DNA of 64,000 nt from NZ13-RE01 sp049718665 (GTDB lineage Bacteria > Dictyoglomota > Dictyoglomia > Dictyoglomales > Dictyoglomaceae): NCBI GenBank assembly GCA_049718665.1, contig JBNARO010000001.1, positions 1 through 64,000 of the forward strand. Direction: 5' to 3'. Below, one piece after another: positions 1 to 6,994 of this stretch. Position 1 is the stretch's first letter. The number at the start of each line of letters is the position of its first letter. A program made the position numbers and the translations under genes. The notes under the pieces were generated by a model, which did no database searches, was not told where the DNA came from, and worked only from the letters and a program-made list of their open reading frames with translations.

Positions 1-54
1 GAAAAGAAGACTTGTCCTAATATTTGAGGGGTGATAAAAGTGATTACAGGTCAG
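1..54 (-). mobile_element. End of a small inverted-repeat element (body lies left of the window)
   Basis: Positions 15-54 are the reverse complement of the start of the element at 3737 (same TCCTAATATTTGAGGGGTGA block and the same terminal CTGACCTGTAATCA, here inverted at 41-54). The outer end is therefore base 54 and the body extends out of the window. If this family makes 10-bp target duplications here too, the duplicated target would be CTCTCAAATA at 55-64. It could be a solo element or the right end of a compound unit like 18269-23455. Confidence 0.75.
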
Positions 55-67
55 CTCTCAAATATAA

Positions 68-97
68 TTGACATTTGGGCTATTTAAAAACTAAAAT
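68..97 (+). promoter_or_regulatory. Promoter candidate for the patatin gene
   Basis: A perfect -35 box TTGACA (68-73), an 18-bp gap and a -10-like TAAAAT (92-97) lie immediately before the ATG at 105. A transcript starting about 7 bases after the -10 would begin at or next to that ATG, giving a leaderless mRNA, and no Shine-Dalgarno sequence is visible before it. The box starts 4 bp after the putative target duplication of the element ending at 54. Confidence 0.5.
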
Positions 98-104
98 ATT
101 TATT

Positions 105-1034
105 ATGAGAAAGCCTAAAATTGGATTAGTATTAGGAAGTGGCTCTGCAAAGGGATTAGCTCATATAGGAGTTCTTAAAGTTTTAGAGAGAGAAAATATA
201 AAAATTGACTGTATCTCAGGGAGTAGTATTGGAGCTATAGTAGGAGGTTTATATGCTAAAGGATATTCTGCAAAGGAATTAGAAGATATAGCACTAAATA
301 TAACTAAAAAAGATGTCTATGAATATATAGATTTTTCACCTTCCCTTCAAGGAATCATTGCGGGAGAAAAGATTTTAGAATTCTTAAAAAGCCTTTTAGG
401 AGATATAGAATTCTCTCACCTTAAGATACCCTTTTTAGCAGTAGCGGTAGATCTTATTACTGGAGAAAAAATAATTTTTACAAAAGGAAAGGTTGTTCCT
501 GCTATAAGAGGAAGTATCTCTATCCCTGTTATATTTAAGCCTTATCCCCTAGATAATAAACTTTTAATCGATGGAGGAGTACTCTCTCCTCTTCCTGTAG
601 AAGAATTAAAAGAATTTCAAAAGCCAGATTTAGTAATTGCAGTGAATCTGCAGAGTCCTCCTCATTGGGAACCAAGAGGGAAAGATTTTTTCTCGGAAAT
701 ACCCATTGAGCCAAAGAGCTTTCCAGAAAAAATAATTTATAAGCTATCTCAAACTGATGTATTTAGAGAATTTCAAAAAAGACTTAATCCTTTATTCAAC
801 CCATCTTTATTGGAAGTTTTAATGCAGACTATTAGCATTATGAGTTGGGAGATAGCATTAAAGAATATTAAACTTGCAGATATAGTTTTGTCACCTAAGG
901 TGGAAAATTACAGAAGCTTTGATTTTGATAAAGGAAAAGAATTAATAACCCTGGGGGAAGAAATTGCTCAACAAGAACTACCCAAGATAAAGGAACTTAT
1001 AAAAAGAAAAGGAAAAAGATTCTTGTGGTTCTAA
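105..1034 (+). CDS. Patatin-like phospholipase (RssA/YchK-type serine hydrolase)
   Basis: About 309 residues of a cytoplasmic patatin-fold serine acyl hydrolase, predicted to cleave acyl esters of phospholipids. The oxyanion loop GSGSAKG is at residues 11-17, the nucleophile elbow GSSIG at 39-43 puts the catalytic serine at 41, and the catalytic aspartate lies in a DGG motif near residue 160, giving the Ser-Asp dyad of the family. There is no signal peptide. I chose the ATG at 105 because the family usually begins a few residues before the glycine-rich loop; a TTG at 75 is in frame but overlaps the promoter. It converges with and overlaps the nitroreductase by 4 bp. True substrate unknown. 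Confidence 0.85.
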   Translation: MRKPKIGLVLGSGSAKGLAHIGVLKVLERENIKIDCISGSSIGAIVGGLYAKGYSAKELEDIALNITKKDVYEYIDFSPSLQGIIAGEKILEFLKSLLGDIEFSHLKIPFLAVAVDLITGEKIIFTKGKVVPAIRGSISIPVIFKPYPLDNKLLIDGGVLSPLPVEELKEFQKPDLVIAVNLQSPPHWEPRGKDFFSEIPIEPKSFPEKIIYKLSQTDVFREFQKRLNPLFNPSLLEVLMQTISIMSWEIALKNIKLADIVLSPKVENYRSFDFDKGKELITLGEEIAQQELPKIKELIKRKGKRFLWF

Positions 1035-1537
1035 TAAAACTTTACAATTTCTTCTAAAGAAAGTCTAGGACGAGGTTCAGGATCTTCTGCAGGATATCCT
1101 AAGGTCATTAATTGGACAACCTCAGCTTCTTCGGGAAGACCAAGAACTTTTTTCACTTTATCTTGATAGAAGGATCCAATCCAACAAGTTCCAAGCCCCT
1201 CTTCCACAGCTTGAAGATGTATATGGGTTAAAGCGATGCTTAAGTCTATATAATGAGCGGGAACTCCACATCTCATAATATAATTTTTATCTAAGGTATA
1301 TGCAACAATAATAACAGGAGCGGTAAGCATAAAAAGTTGATGAGGAGAAGCCTCTTTAACTAATTTTTCTCTCAAAACTTTATCTTTAACTACAATAAAT
1401 CTCCACTCTTGTCTGTTTCTTGCTGACGGAGCAAGTCTTGCAGCCTCCAAAATCTTCAAAAGCTTTTCTTCTTCTACATCTTTATCTAAATAATTCCTTA
1501 TACTCCGCCTCTTTTTAATTGCTTCAAAAACTTCCAT
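1031..1537 (-). CDS. Nitroreductase-family FMN oxidoreductase
   Basis: A 168-residue flavoprotein of the nitroreductase superfamily, using NAD(P)H to reduce nitro compounds, quinones or flavins; the physiological substrate cannot be told. It opens with the typical FMN-binding start EAIKKRRSIRNY, followed by the PSARNRQEW flavin-contact segment near residue 42 and the conserved GLGTCWIGSF block near 115. I place the start at the ATG at 1537 because GGGGAGATAAG stands just before it; an upstream in-frame ATG at 1555 lacks a site. It lies directly beyond the guide-RNA end of the IS607 element, so its upstream region was probably altered by that insertion. Confidence 0.85.
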   Translation of the reverse strand: MEVFEAIKKRRSIRNYLDKDVEEEKLLKILEAARLAPSARNRQEWRFIVVKDKVLREKLVKEASPHQLFMLTAPVIIVAYTLDKNYIMRCGVPAHYIDLSIALTHIHLQAVEEGLGTCWIGSFYQDKVKKVLGLPEEAEVVQLMTLGYPAEDPEPRPRLSLEEIVKFY

Positions 1538-1555
1538 CTTATCTCCCCTGGTCAT

Positions 1556-1700
1556 CTAAACTGTACAAAACTGCACAAGTTTAGCCCGCTGGGGTATTTC
1601 TTACCGCCTTTCAAGTTGTCCCACCCCCCAGCTGGCGGTATTTGGGACAACTATAGCCCCTGCCCCAAGAAGCAGGAACTCGCGCCCTTATCCGGGTCTC
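1556..1700 (-). ncRNA. Probable TnpB guide-RNA scaffold (omegaRNA) of the IS607 element
   Basis: On the tnpB sense strand, the sequence after and overlapping the tnpB stop is GC-rich and folds well by eye. A 9-bp stem pairs GTTGTCCCA (rc of 1645-1653) with TGGGACAAC (rc of 1616-1624). A second helix, ACCGCC with GGCGGT, crosses the first, giving a pseudoknot, and a CCTGC/GCAGG hairpin lies 5' of it. Known TnpB omegaRNAs sit at this place, overlap the tnpB 3' end, contain a pseudoknot and run out of the element so that flanking DNA is the guide. The 3' boundary is not resolved. Prediction rests on position and base pairing only. Confidence 0.55.
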
Positions 1701-3139
1701 CCCACTTGCCCTGAGTACATCACCCTCCTCAGGACAGAGACATCCCTCAATACCCTCTCAGGAGAGAGTGGCGTCACCACCGCTACCTTGAGAACTCGCC
1801 AGAGTTTGTAGCGGACGCTACAGGTACCAAGGCTTGTTCCATCCAGAGGCCTCGGTACCTCCCCCCGCTCACTCCCAAGGCTTTGTATCCACTTTTTAAC
1901 CCTGTCTATTTCTTTCAAACGTTTCTTCCTCAACTGTTTATTCTTAACCGTTTTCTTTACATGCTCTTTCAATCCCTCTAATTCCCCAGCATCTAAATGC
2001 TCTAGAATTGCCATGTACCCTTCTGGAATCTGTTCTTTTAGTCCAAGCCCTCTCCTCGCTATTACATACGCCGCTGCTTCGTCCTTGCTTATCATATACT
2101 GCGACGCATACTTTAAAAGCCCTATCACGGACGTATAGGCAAGGTCAACCTCTATAACCTGTATACCCTTCCGCTGTGCTAAAATCTTGACTTTATCCGA
2201 AAGCGACCTGTAGCTGAAATTATGTCTTATCTTCCTTGACTTCCTCCCCGAAAAGTCCCCCCTCTTCCCTTTGTCCCTTATTTCCAACCTCTCGATTACT
2301 ATTGCTTTTTTCTTTTCTTCCGCTAGCCTTACTACTTCCCGGGCATACTGTCATCTAAAATATTCTCTCTTGTTTGAATTACCGCTCGCAAGATGCGGCA
2401 TCAGTATCTTGCCGTAACTTACAAGCTGCCCATTCACATCCGCTTCCGCCCACGCTATGTGATTCGGATATGCGTTAATGTCTATGCCTATGACACCATT
2501 TTCCTTCGTTACCACAGCTTCTGGAAAGTCTTCTTCAATCGTAAAGTAGGCATATACTTTGCGGTTCTTAAGCTTTAGCTCAACTGAATAAGCCTCTCCA
2601 CAAATACTGATTGCCTCAAACAATCCCTCCCTGCTCTTCCCTCTCTTCCATCCCGCTTGTATCCTTGCATACGCATACTTTCTTTCTCCTACGTTGATTC
2701 TTAGTCTAACACCATTTTCATCTACCTCAATCCTTGTGTTGAGATTCCCTTTCTTGCTCCTGTCACCTCTTGAATAAAGATTGCCCTTCCTTCTCTCTTG
2801 CCACTCTTGTCTTAACTTCTTGTATGCCTTACCGTTTATGTGTCGTTTCTTGAGCTTATCAAACAAACTCCTGCCACCAAAAATAATCTTACTGGGGTTT
2901 TCGTCCCTTTCTCTACAAGACTCTAAAATGCTCTTTGCCTTCATTATCGCATCATCTACATACCTCGAATTTAAATTAAAAACCCTCTGTAATTCTCTTT
3001 TTAGTGCGTTTCTGCTCCAGCCTTCTAAAAGCCTGTTATATGCATATCTTACGCAGGATGACCATCTTCTCATTAAATCCGCTACTGCTTGCTTATCTTC
3101 CTTGCTTGGGAAAGTAAGTTTAGTCTGTATTGTTATCAT
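1688..3139 (-). pseudogene. tnpB: tnpB RNA-guided nuclease, interrupted by one in-frame TGA
   Basis: Reading through a single TGA at 2351-2353 gives a continuous protein of about 483 residues with all three RuvC parts. The upstream half (262 codons) ends in NKREYFR and carries RuvC-I, GVIGIDINAYPNHIAWAEAD. The downstream half continues in the same frame with QYAREVVRLAEEKKKAIVIE, including the RuvC-II glutamate. RuvC-III is in ISKDEAAAYVIARRG. It is of the TnpB type without a CxxC zinc finger. The start is the ATG at 3139 (MITIQTKLTF), overlapping tnpA by 20 bp. TGA probably replaced TGG (Trp), so the gene is one base from intact. Confidence 0.85.
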
Positions 3140-3674
3140 GTCTTTTACCACCTCTTTGTCCGTAAATCCTGGCTGCAAATGATGTAACTATTGCTATTAA
3201 GTCTTCTGCTAGCTCTTTGTTTACGTCTTGTTCATTTTCTTTCCCATTTAAAACTATAAGTTCTACTTCAAAACTTTCCATCAAAAATTTAAGATATTCA
3301 AAATTTTGAACTTCTCCTCTTTTTATCTTGTTCAGAAGCTTTAATAAACCTCTCCTGTTTTCATTTACCCCACTTGCTATTTCGGATATGACTTCGTACT
3401 GCCAACCTTGCAAATTGGCATATTCTTCTAGCCTTCTAATCTGATTTTTAAGATATTCTTCTTGCTTTTTTGTGGACACCCTTGCATATAAAACTACTTT
3501 AGGTTTCGGTTTTTCTTCAAGCATTCCCAACAACTTCTCTATATCTTCTTTTTTGTATCTTCTTCTCCCTTTTAGTGTCCTAATCGGAGTTATTAACCCT
3601 TCCTTTTCCCAATTTATTAATGTACTTCTGCTGATGTTGTATGTTTCTTTAACTTTTTGTATATTCAACAACAT
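3120..3674 (-). CDS. tnpA: IS607-type serine transposase, probably inactive (internal deletion)
   Basis: A 184-residue protein with an N-terminal MerR-type helix-turn-helix (VKETYNISRSTLINWEKEG, residues 8-26) followed by a serine-recombinase domain whose nucleophile is Ser67 in YARVSTKKQ. In this family the run after the RRGLLKLLNKIKRGEV block normally continues with about 14 residues including a KDRL-x-R motif that supplies catalytic arginines. Here it passes straight to NFEYLKFLMESF, as if those codons were deleted in frame near 3300-3313. The protein is otherwise open to its C-terminus. The deletion is inferred from family knowledge, not from an alignment. A promoter lies at 3694-3723. 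Confidence 0.8.
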   Translation of the reverse strand: MLLNIQKVKETYNISRSTLINWEKEGLITPIRTLKGRRRYKKEDIEKLLGMLEEKPKPKVVLYARVSTKKQEEYLKNQIRRLEEYANLQGWQYEVISEIASGVNENRRGLLKLLNKIKRGEVQNFEYLKFLMESFEVELIVLNGKENEQDVNKELAEDLIAIVTSFAARIYGQRGGKRHDNNTD

Positions 3675-3693
3675 CGATAATCACTCAATTAAA

Positions 3694-3723
3694 ATTATAT
3701 CATTTTGTATTTGTTATTTTCAA
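3694..3723 (-). promoter_or_regulatory. Promoter of the IS607 tnpA gene
   Basis: On the minus strand TTGAAA (3718-3723), an 18-bp gap and a perfect TATAAT (3694-3699) stand 20 bp before the tnpA ATG. The -35 box lies against the target duplication of the next element (3727-3736). Confidence 0.5.
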
Positions 3724-3726
3724 CTG

Positions 3727-4230
3727 TTGTTACCTCCTGACCTGTAATCACTTTTATCACCCCTCAAATATTAGGACAAATCCCTTTCTCTAATTCTTCT
3801 ACAAGTCCTCTCGCCCTCCTTCTTCTCTCCTCCATCTTTGTTTATACTGTTAACCATCTCCCTGACACCCCTTCTCCCTCTCCATCTGAAATATATCCCC
3901 CTACAAAAACATTGGCTACTGCCTTGTGAACTAAAACATTCCCATAAGGGTCTCCCATTTATATATACATTCCTCTTTAACCTTAACTCTGGATATGTAA
4001 ATTTTCTATCGGATATAAAAACTGTTTTCCTAGGATGGATAGGAAGGAGTAAAGATATAGTGTAGGTAAAGCTCTACCTCCTATGGGAACTGCAAAGGAG
4101 AGAACTTTTTAAGCGAGCTAAGTTTTTTGAAGAGGTAAATTTGGTAAAATAAACATATAAAATCGCCTTCAAATTCTACCACAAGGAGGCATCCTTTTTT
4201 CAATACTGATTACAGGTCAGTTGTTACCTC
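3727..4230. mobile_element. Solo non-coding inverted-repeat element (MITE-like) with 10-bp target duplication
   Basis: The element proper is 3737-4220 (484 bp). It starts CTGACCTGTAATCA (3737-3750) and ends with the perfect reverse complement TGATTACAGGTCAG (4207-4220). It is flanked by identical 10-bp copies of TTGTTACCTC (3727-3736 and 4221-4230), a clear target duplication. Its outer 40 bp match the elements at 1-54, 18269 and 23455. The part from about 4060 to 4220 matches the copy at 23245-23455, whereas 3781-4060 is extra sequence not in that copy. No plausible start codon or recognisable gene is present, so this 535-bp gap between tnpA and htpX is essentially all mobile element. Confidence 0.9.
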
Positions 4231-5148
4231 CTCTAAAAGTTTCCACCTCTCTCCCATCATTCTTAGTCTTCTTATTCTTTCCTCGATGGGAGGATGGGTG
4301 CTAAATAAAGTATCTTTATAGGATTTTTTCAGGGGATCAGCAATATATAAAGGTGCGGTCATACGGTTGGCTCTCTTCACTGGAGTAGGATCTTTTGCAA
4401 TCTTCTCTAAAGCAGATGCAAGCCCTTCAGGATATCTTGTAAGCATAGCAGAAGTAGCATCTGCCATATATTCTCTTTGTCTTGAAAGAGCAAATCTTAA
4501 TAGAGTAGCTAAAAAAGGAGCTAAAATTGCAATAATTAAAGATACAATTCCTACTATACTTTCCTCTTTATCTTTTCTTCTTTCATTATAAAAAGAACCA
4601 TAGTAAGCATACCTTCTTAAACTCTCTCCTAATATAACAATTAACCCTACCATTATAACTGCTATAGTCTGCAATCTCACATCATAATTCTTAATATGGG
4701 ATATCTCATGAGCAATTACTCCTTCAAGCTCCAATCTATTCGCCTTTTCCAAAAGCCCTGTTGTAACCGCAATTACACTGTTTTGAGGATCTTTTCCAGT
4801 AGCAAAAGCATTAGGTGAAGGATCATCAATTATATAAACTCTGGGTGTAGGAATTCCTGCAGCTATACTTAATCCTTCTACTATATTTATCAAATAAGGA
4901 TATTCTTCTTTTTTGGGTTCACGAGCTCCACTTATATACAATATTAACTTGTCACTATTTTTATAAGCGTAATAATTCATCCCTAAGGTTATAAAAAGGG
5001 CTAAGATTATAGCAAATTTTCCTAATTCAAAGAATGAAATGATAGCATAAAACACAAAGAAAAGAAGAAGAATAATAAGAGAAATTATTATCCACGTCTT
5101 TCTCTTATTTTCTGTTATGGCATCATAAAAAGTAAGAGGATTTTTCAT
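4210..5148 (-). CDS. htpX: HtpX-like M48 membrane zinc protease
   Basis: A 312-residue membrane protease for quality control of membrane proteins. Two hydrophobic segments near the N-terminus (about residues 18-60) anchor it; the zinc site is HEISH near residue 146, followed by two more membrane segments and the downstream glutamate in REYMADATSA. The gene follows lemA with only a stop-ATG junction, so translation is probably coupled. The last two codons before the stop, and the stop TAA itself, come from the terminal repeat of the element ending at 4220. Without the insertion the frame would read on from VTT into VENN and stop about 9 codons later. The missing tail is short, so activity is probably kept. 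Confidence 0.9.
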   Translation of the reverse strand: MKNPLTFYDAITENKRKTWIIISLIILLLFFVFYAIISFFELGKFAIILALFITLGMNYYAYKNSDKLILYISGAREPKKEEYPYLINIVEGLSIAAGIPTPRVYIIDDPSPNAFATGKDPQNSVIAVTTGLLEKANRLELEGVIAHEISHIKNYDVRLQTIAVIMVGLIVILGESLRRYAYYGSFYNERRKDKEESIVGIVSLIIAILAPFLATLLRFALSRQREYMADATSAMLTRYPEGLASALEKIAKDPTPVKRANRMTAPLYIADPLKKSYKDTLFSTHPPIEERIRRLRMMGERWKLLEEVTTDL

Positions 5149-5150
5149 TA

Positions 5151-5699
5151 TTAAAAGCTTACTTTTACTGTGCTTCTTTCTTCAGGAGTTTCTACCTCAA
5201 AATATTCCTTAGGTTTAAAACCAAACATATTAGCTATTATTGAGTTAGGAAATACCTGTAGGGACTGGTTATAGATCATCACACTATCGTTATAGAATTG
5301 TCTTGCATAGGCAATCTTAGACTCTGTTCCCGCAAGTTCTTCTTGAAGCATTAAGAAATTTTGGTTTGCTTTTAACTCTGGATAGTTTTCAGCAACAGCA
5401 AATAAAGTTTTTAATGCAGAAGTTAATCCTTCATTTGCTTGAGCTGCTTCTCCAGGTGTTTTTGCCCCTATCATTTGAGCCCTATACATAGCAATCTTCT
5501 CAAATATCTCTTTTTCGTGAGCAGCATAACCTTTCACTGTTTCAATTAAATTAGGAATCAAATCATATCTTCTCTTTAATTGAACGTCAATCTGAGCCCA
5601 GGCATTTTCAACTCTATTTCTTAAAACCACTAAACGGTTGTATATAGAAATAAAGAGAACACCTAAAAATCCTATTATTCCCAATGCTATCCATCCCAT
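5151..5699 (-). CDS. lemA: LemA family membrane-anchored protein
   Basis: A 182-residue LemA protein: one N-terminal membrane anchor (residues 2-20) followed by a helical-bundle domain with the family signature NRVENAWAQIDVQLKRRYDL and LIPNLIETVKGY. Start supported by GGAGGTAAAAGTA before the ATG. LemA function is not settled; it is often encoded with an HtpX-type protease, as here, which suggests a shared role at the membrane. Confidence 0.9.
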   Translation of the reverse strand: MGWIALGIIGFLGVLFISIYNRLVVLRNRVENAWAQIDVQLKRRYDLIPNLIETVKGYAAHEKEIFEKIAMYRAQMIGAKTPGEAAQANEGLTSALKTLFAVAENYPELKANQNFLMLQEELAGTESKIAYARQFYNDSVMIYNQSLQVFPNSIIANMFGFKPKEYFEVETPEERSTVKVSF

Positions 5700-5749
5700 T
5701 ACTTTTACCTCCAGAAGATTTTTTATTTTAAGAGTATATCACAGGAGTA

Positions 5750-6994
5750 TCAAATTTCCCAACTTTTTAGATATTTCTTTTGCTCTTCTGTTAAGGAATC
5801 CCATCTTATTCCCATACTCTTTAATTTTCTAATTGCCACTTCCTCCTCTATTTCCCTTGGAACTTCCACTACCAAGTGAGGGATATTTTTCCCTTCTTTA
5901 CTAAGCCAAAGCATAACTAAGTATTGAACAGCAAAAGAAAGATCCATGATCTCAACAGGATGTCCATCTCCACCTGCAAGGTTTAAAAGTCTCCCTTCTG
6001 CTATTACGTATATTTTTCTTCCATTGGGAAGAAGATATTCTGTTATATTCTCTCTTACTTCTTTTTTATCTTTTGCTATCTTTTCTAACCCTTCCATATC
6101 AATTTCCACATTGAAATGTCCTGCATTTCCTAATATCGCTCCATCCTTCATAGAAAGAAAATGCTCTTTTCTTATCACTTTACAATTTCCTGTAGCAGTG
6201 ATAAAAACATCTCCAATTTTTACTGCTTCCTCCATAGGCATGACCTCAAATCCTTCCATCACAGCTTCTAAGGCTTTAACTGGATCTACCTCTGTTATAA
6301 TAACCTTTGCTTTCATACCTTGAAGCTTTTGTGCTAATCCTCTTCCTACCCATCCAAAGCCAGATATCACAAAAACCTTTCCCGCTACTAAAAGATTAGT
6401 ATTTTTCATAAAAGAAGCTAATGCGGATTCTCCTGTTCCATATCTATTATCAAAAAGAAACTTTACTCTTGCATTATTTACTGCAATCACAGGAAAGGGA
6501 AGCCCTCTCTCTTCTAACAAAGCCTTTGCTCTTATAACTCCTGTAGTAGTTTCTTCACCAACTCCCAAAATTTTTTCTTTTAAATAAGGAAATTCTTTTA
6601 AAAGAGTAGTAGTAAGATCAAAACCATCATCTATAAGAAGATCAGGTTCAAATCTTAAAACTTCTCTAAGATTTTCTTTATATTCCTCTTCTGTCTCCCC
6701 CCTCCACGCAAAAACCTCAATCCCTTCTTTCACTAAACTTGCTACTACGTCATCCTGAGTAGATAAAGGATTACTTCCACAAGCGATTACTTTTGCCCCT
6801 CCCCTTTTAAAAGCTAATGCTAAACAAGCAGTTTTTGCCTCGAGATGAATACACATTCCAATAGTCCTTCCTGAAAAGGGAATTTCTTTAGAATATTCTT
6901 CTTCTAAGGAATTTAGAACAGGCATATGGATCTTTGCCCAATAGATCTTTTTTTCTCCACTCTCCCATAAATTTAAATCTCTTATTCTACTCAT
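5750..6994 (-). CDS. ahcY: S-adenosylhomocysteine hydrolase (SahH/AhcY family)
   Basis: A 414-residue NAD-dependent enzyme that splits S-adenosylhomocysteine to homocysteine and adenosine, relieving product inhibition of methyltransferases. Seen: the N-terminal substrate part with HMPVLNSLEEEY, the CGSNPLSTQDDVVASL block, the Rossmann motif VISGFGWVGRG in the middle third, and the NAGHFNVEIDMEGLE segment. The C-terminus ends at YLKSWEI, without the long tail of animal enzymes, as in archaeal and thermophilic bacterial forms. Some archaeal relatives prefer S-inosylhomocysteine. Its ATG overlaps the TGA of the GH65 gene by 4 bp, so it is translated from the sugar operon, an unexpected place for it. 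Confidence 0.9.
   Translation of the reverse strand: MSRIRDLNLWESGEKKIYWAKIHMPVLNSLEEEYSKEIPFSGRTIGMCIHLEAKTACLALAFKRGGAKVIACGSNPLSTQDDVVASLVKEGIEVFAWRGETEEEYKENLREVLRFEPDLLIDDGFDLTTTLLKEFPYLKEKILGVGEETTTGVIRAKALLEERGLPFPVIAVNNARVKFLFDNRYGTGESALASFMKNTNLLVAGKVFVISGFGWVGRGLAQKLQGMKAKVIITEVDPVKALEAVMEGFEVMPMEEAVKIGDVFITATGNCKVIRKEHFLSMKDGAILGNAGHFNVEIDMEGLEKIAKDKKEVRENITEYLLPNGRKIYVIAEGRLLNLAGGDGHPVEIMDLSFAVQYLVMLWLSKEGKNIPHLVVEVPREIEEEVAIRKLKSMGIRWDSLTEEQKKYLKSWEI

Larger units (their letters stand above)
1556..3726 (-). mobile_element. Degenerate IS607-type insertion element (tnpA-tnpB-omegaRNA)
   Basis: The order serine transposase (3120-3674), overlapping tnpB (to 1688), then a GC-rich structured non-coding tail (about 1556-1700) is the standard layout of IS607. 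This family makes no clear inverted repeats or target duplications, so the exact ends cannot be fixed by eye. The left limit is near the nitroreductase start; the right limit lies between the tnpA promoter and the element end at 3727. Both genes appear damaged: an in-frame TGA splits tnpB and tnpA lacks a stretch of the catalytic domain. GC content of the tail is visibly higher than the host average. Confidence 0.75.

Noticed and set aside
1..3736. Compound transposon between the ends at 54 and 3737
   Set aside because: These two ends face each other rather than outward, and the 3737 end already pairs with 4220 through its own 10-bp duplication.
3838..4065. A 75-codon plus-strand open frame in the gap before htpX
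   Set aside because: It lies wholly inside the solo mobile element, has no ribosome site and no recognisable protein features.
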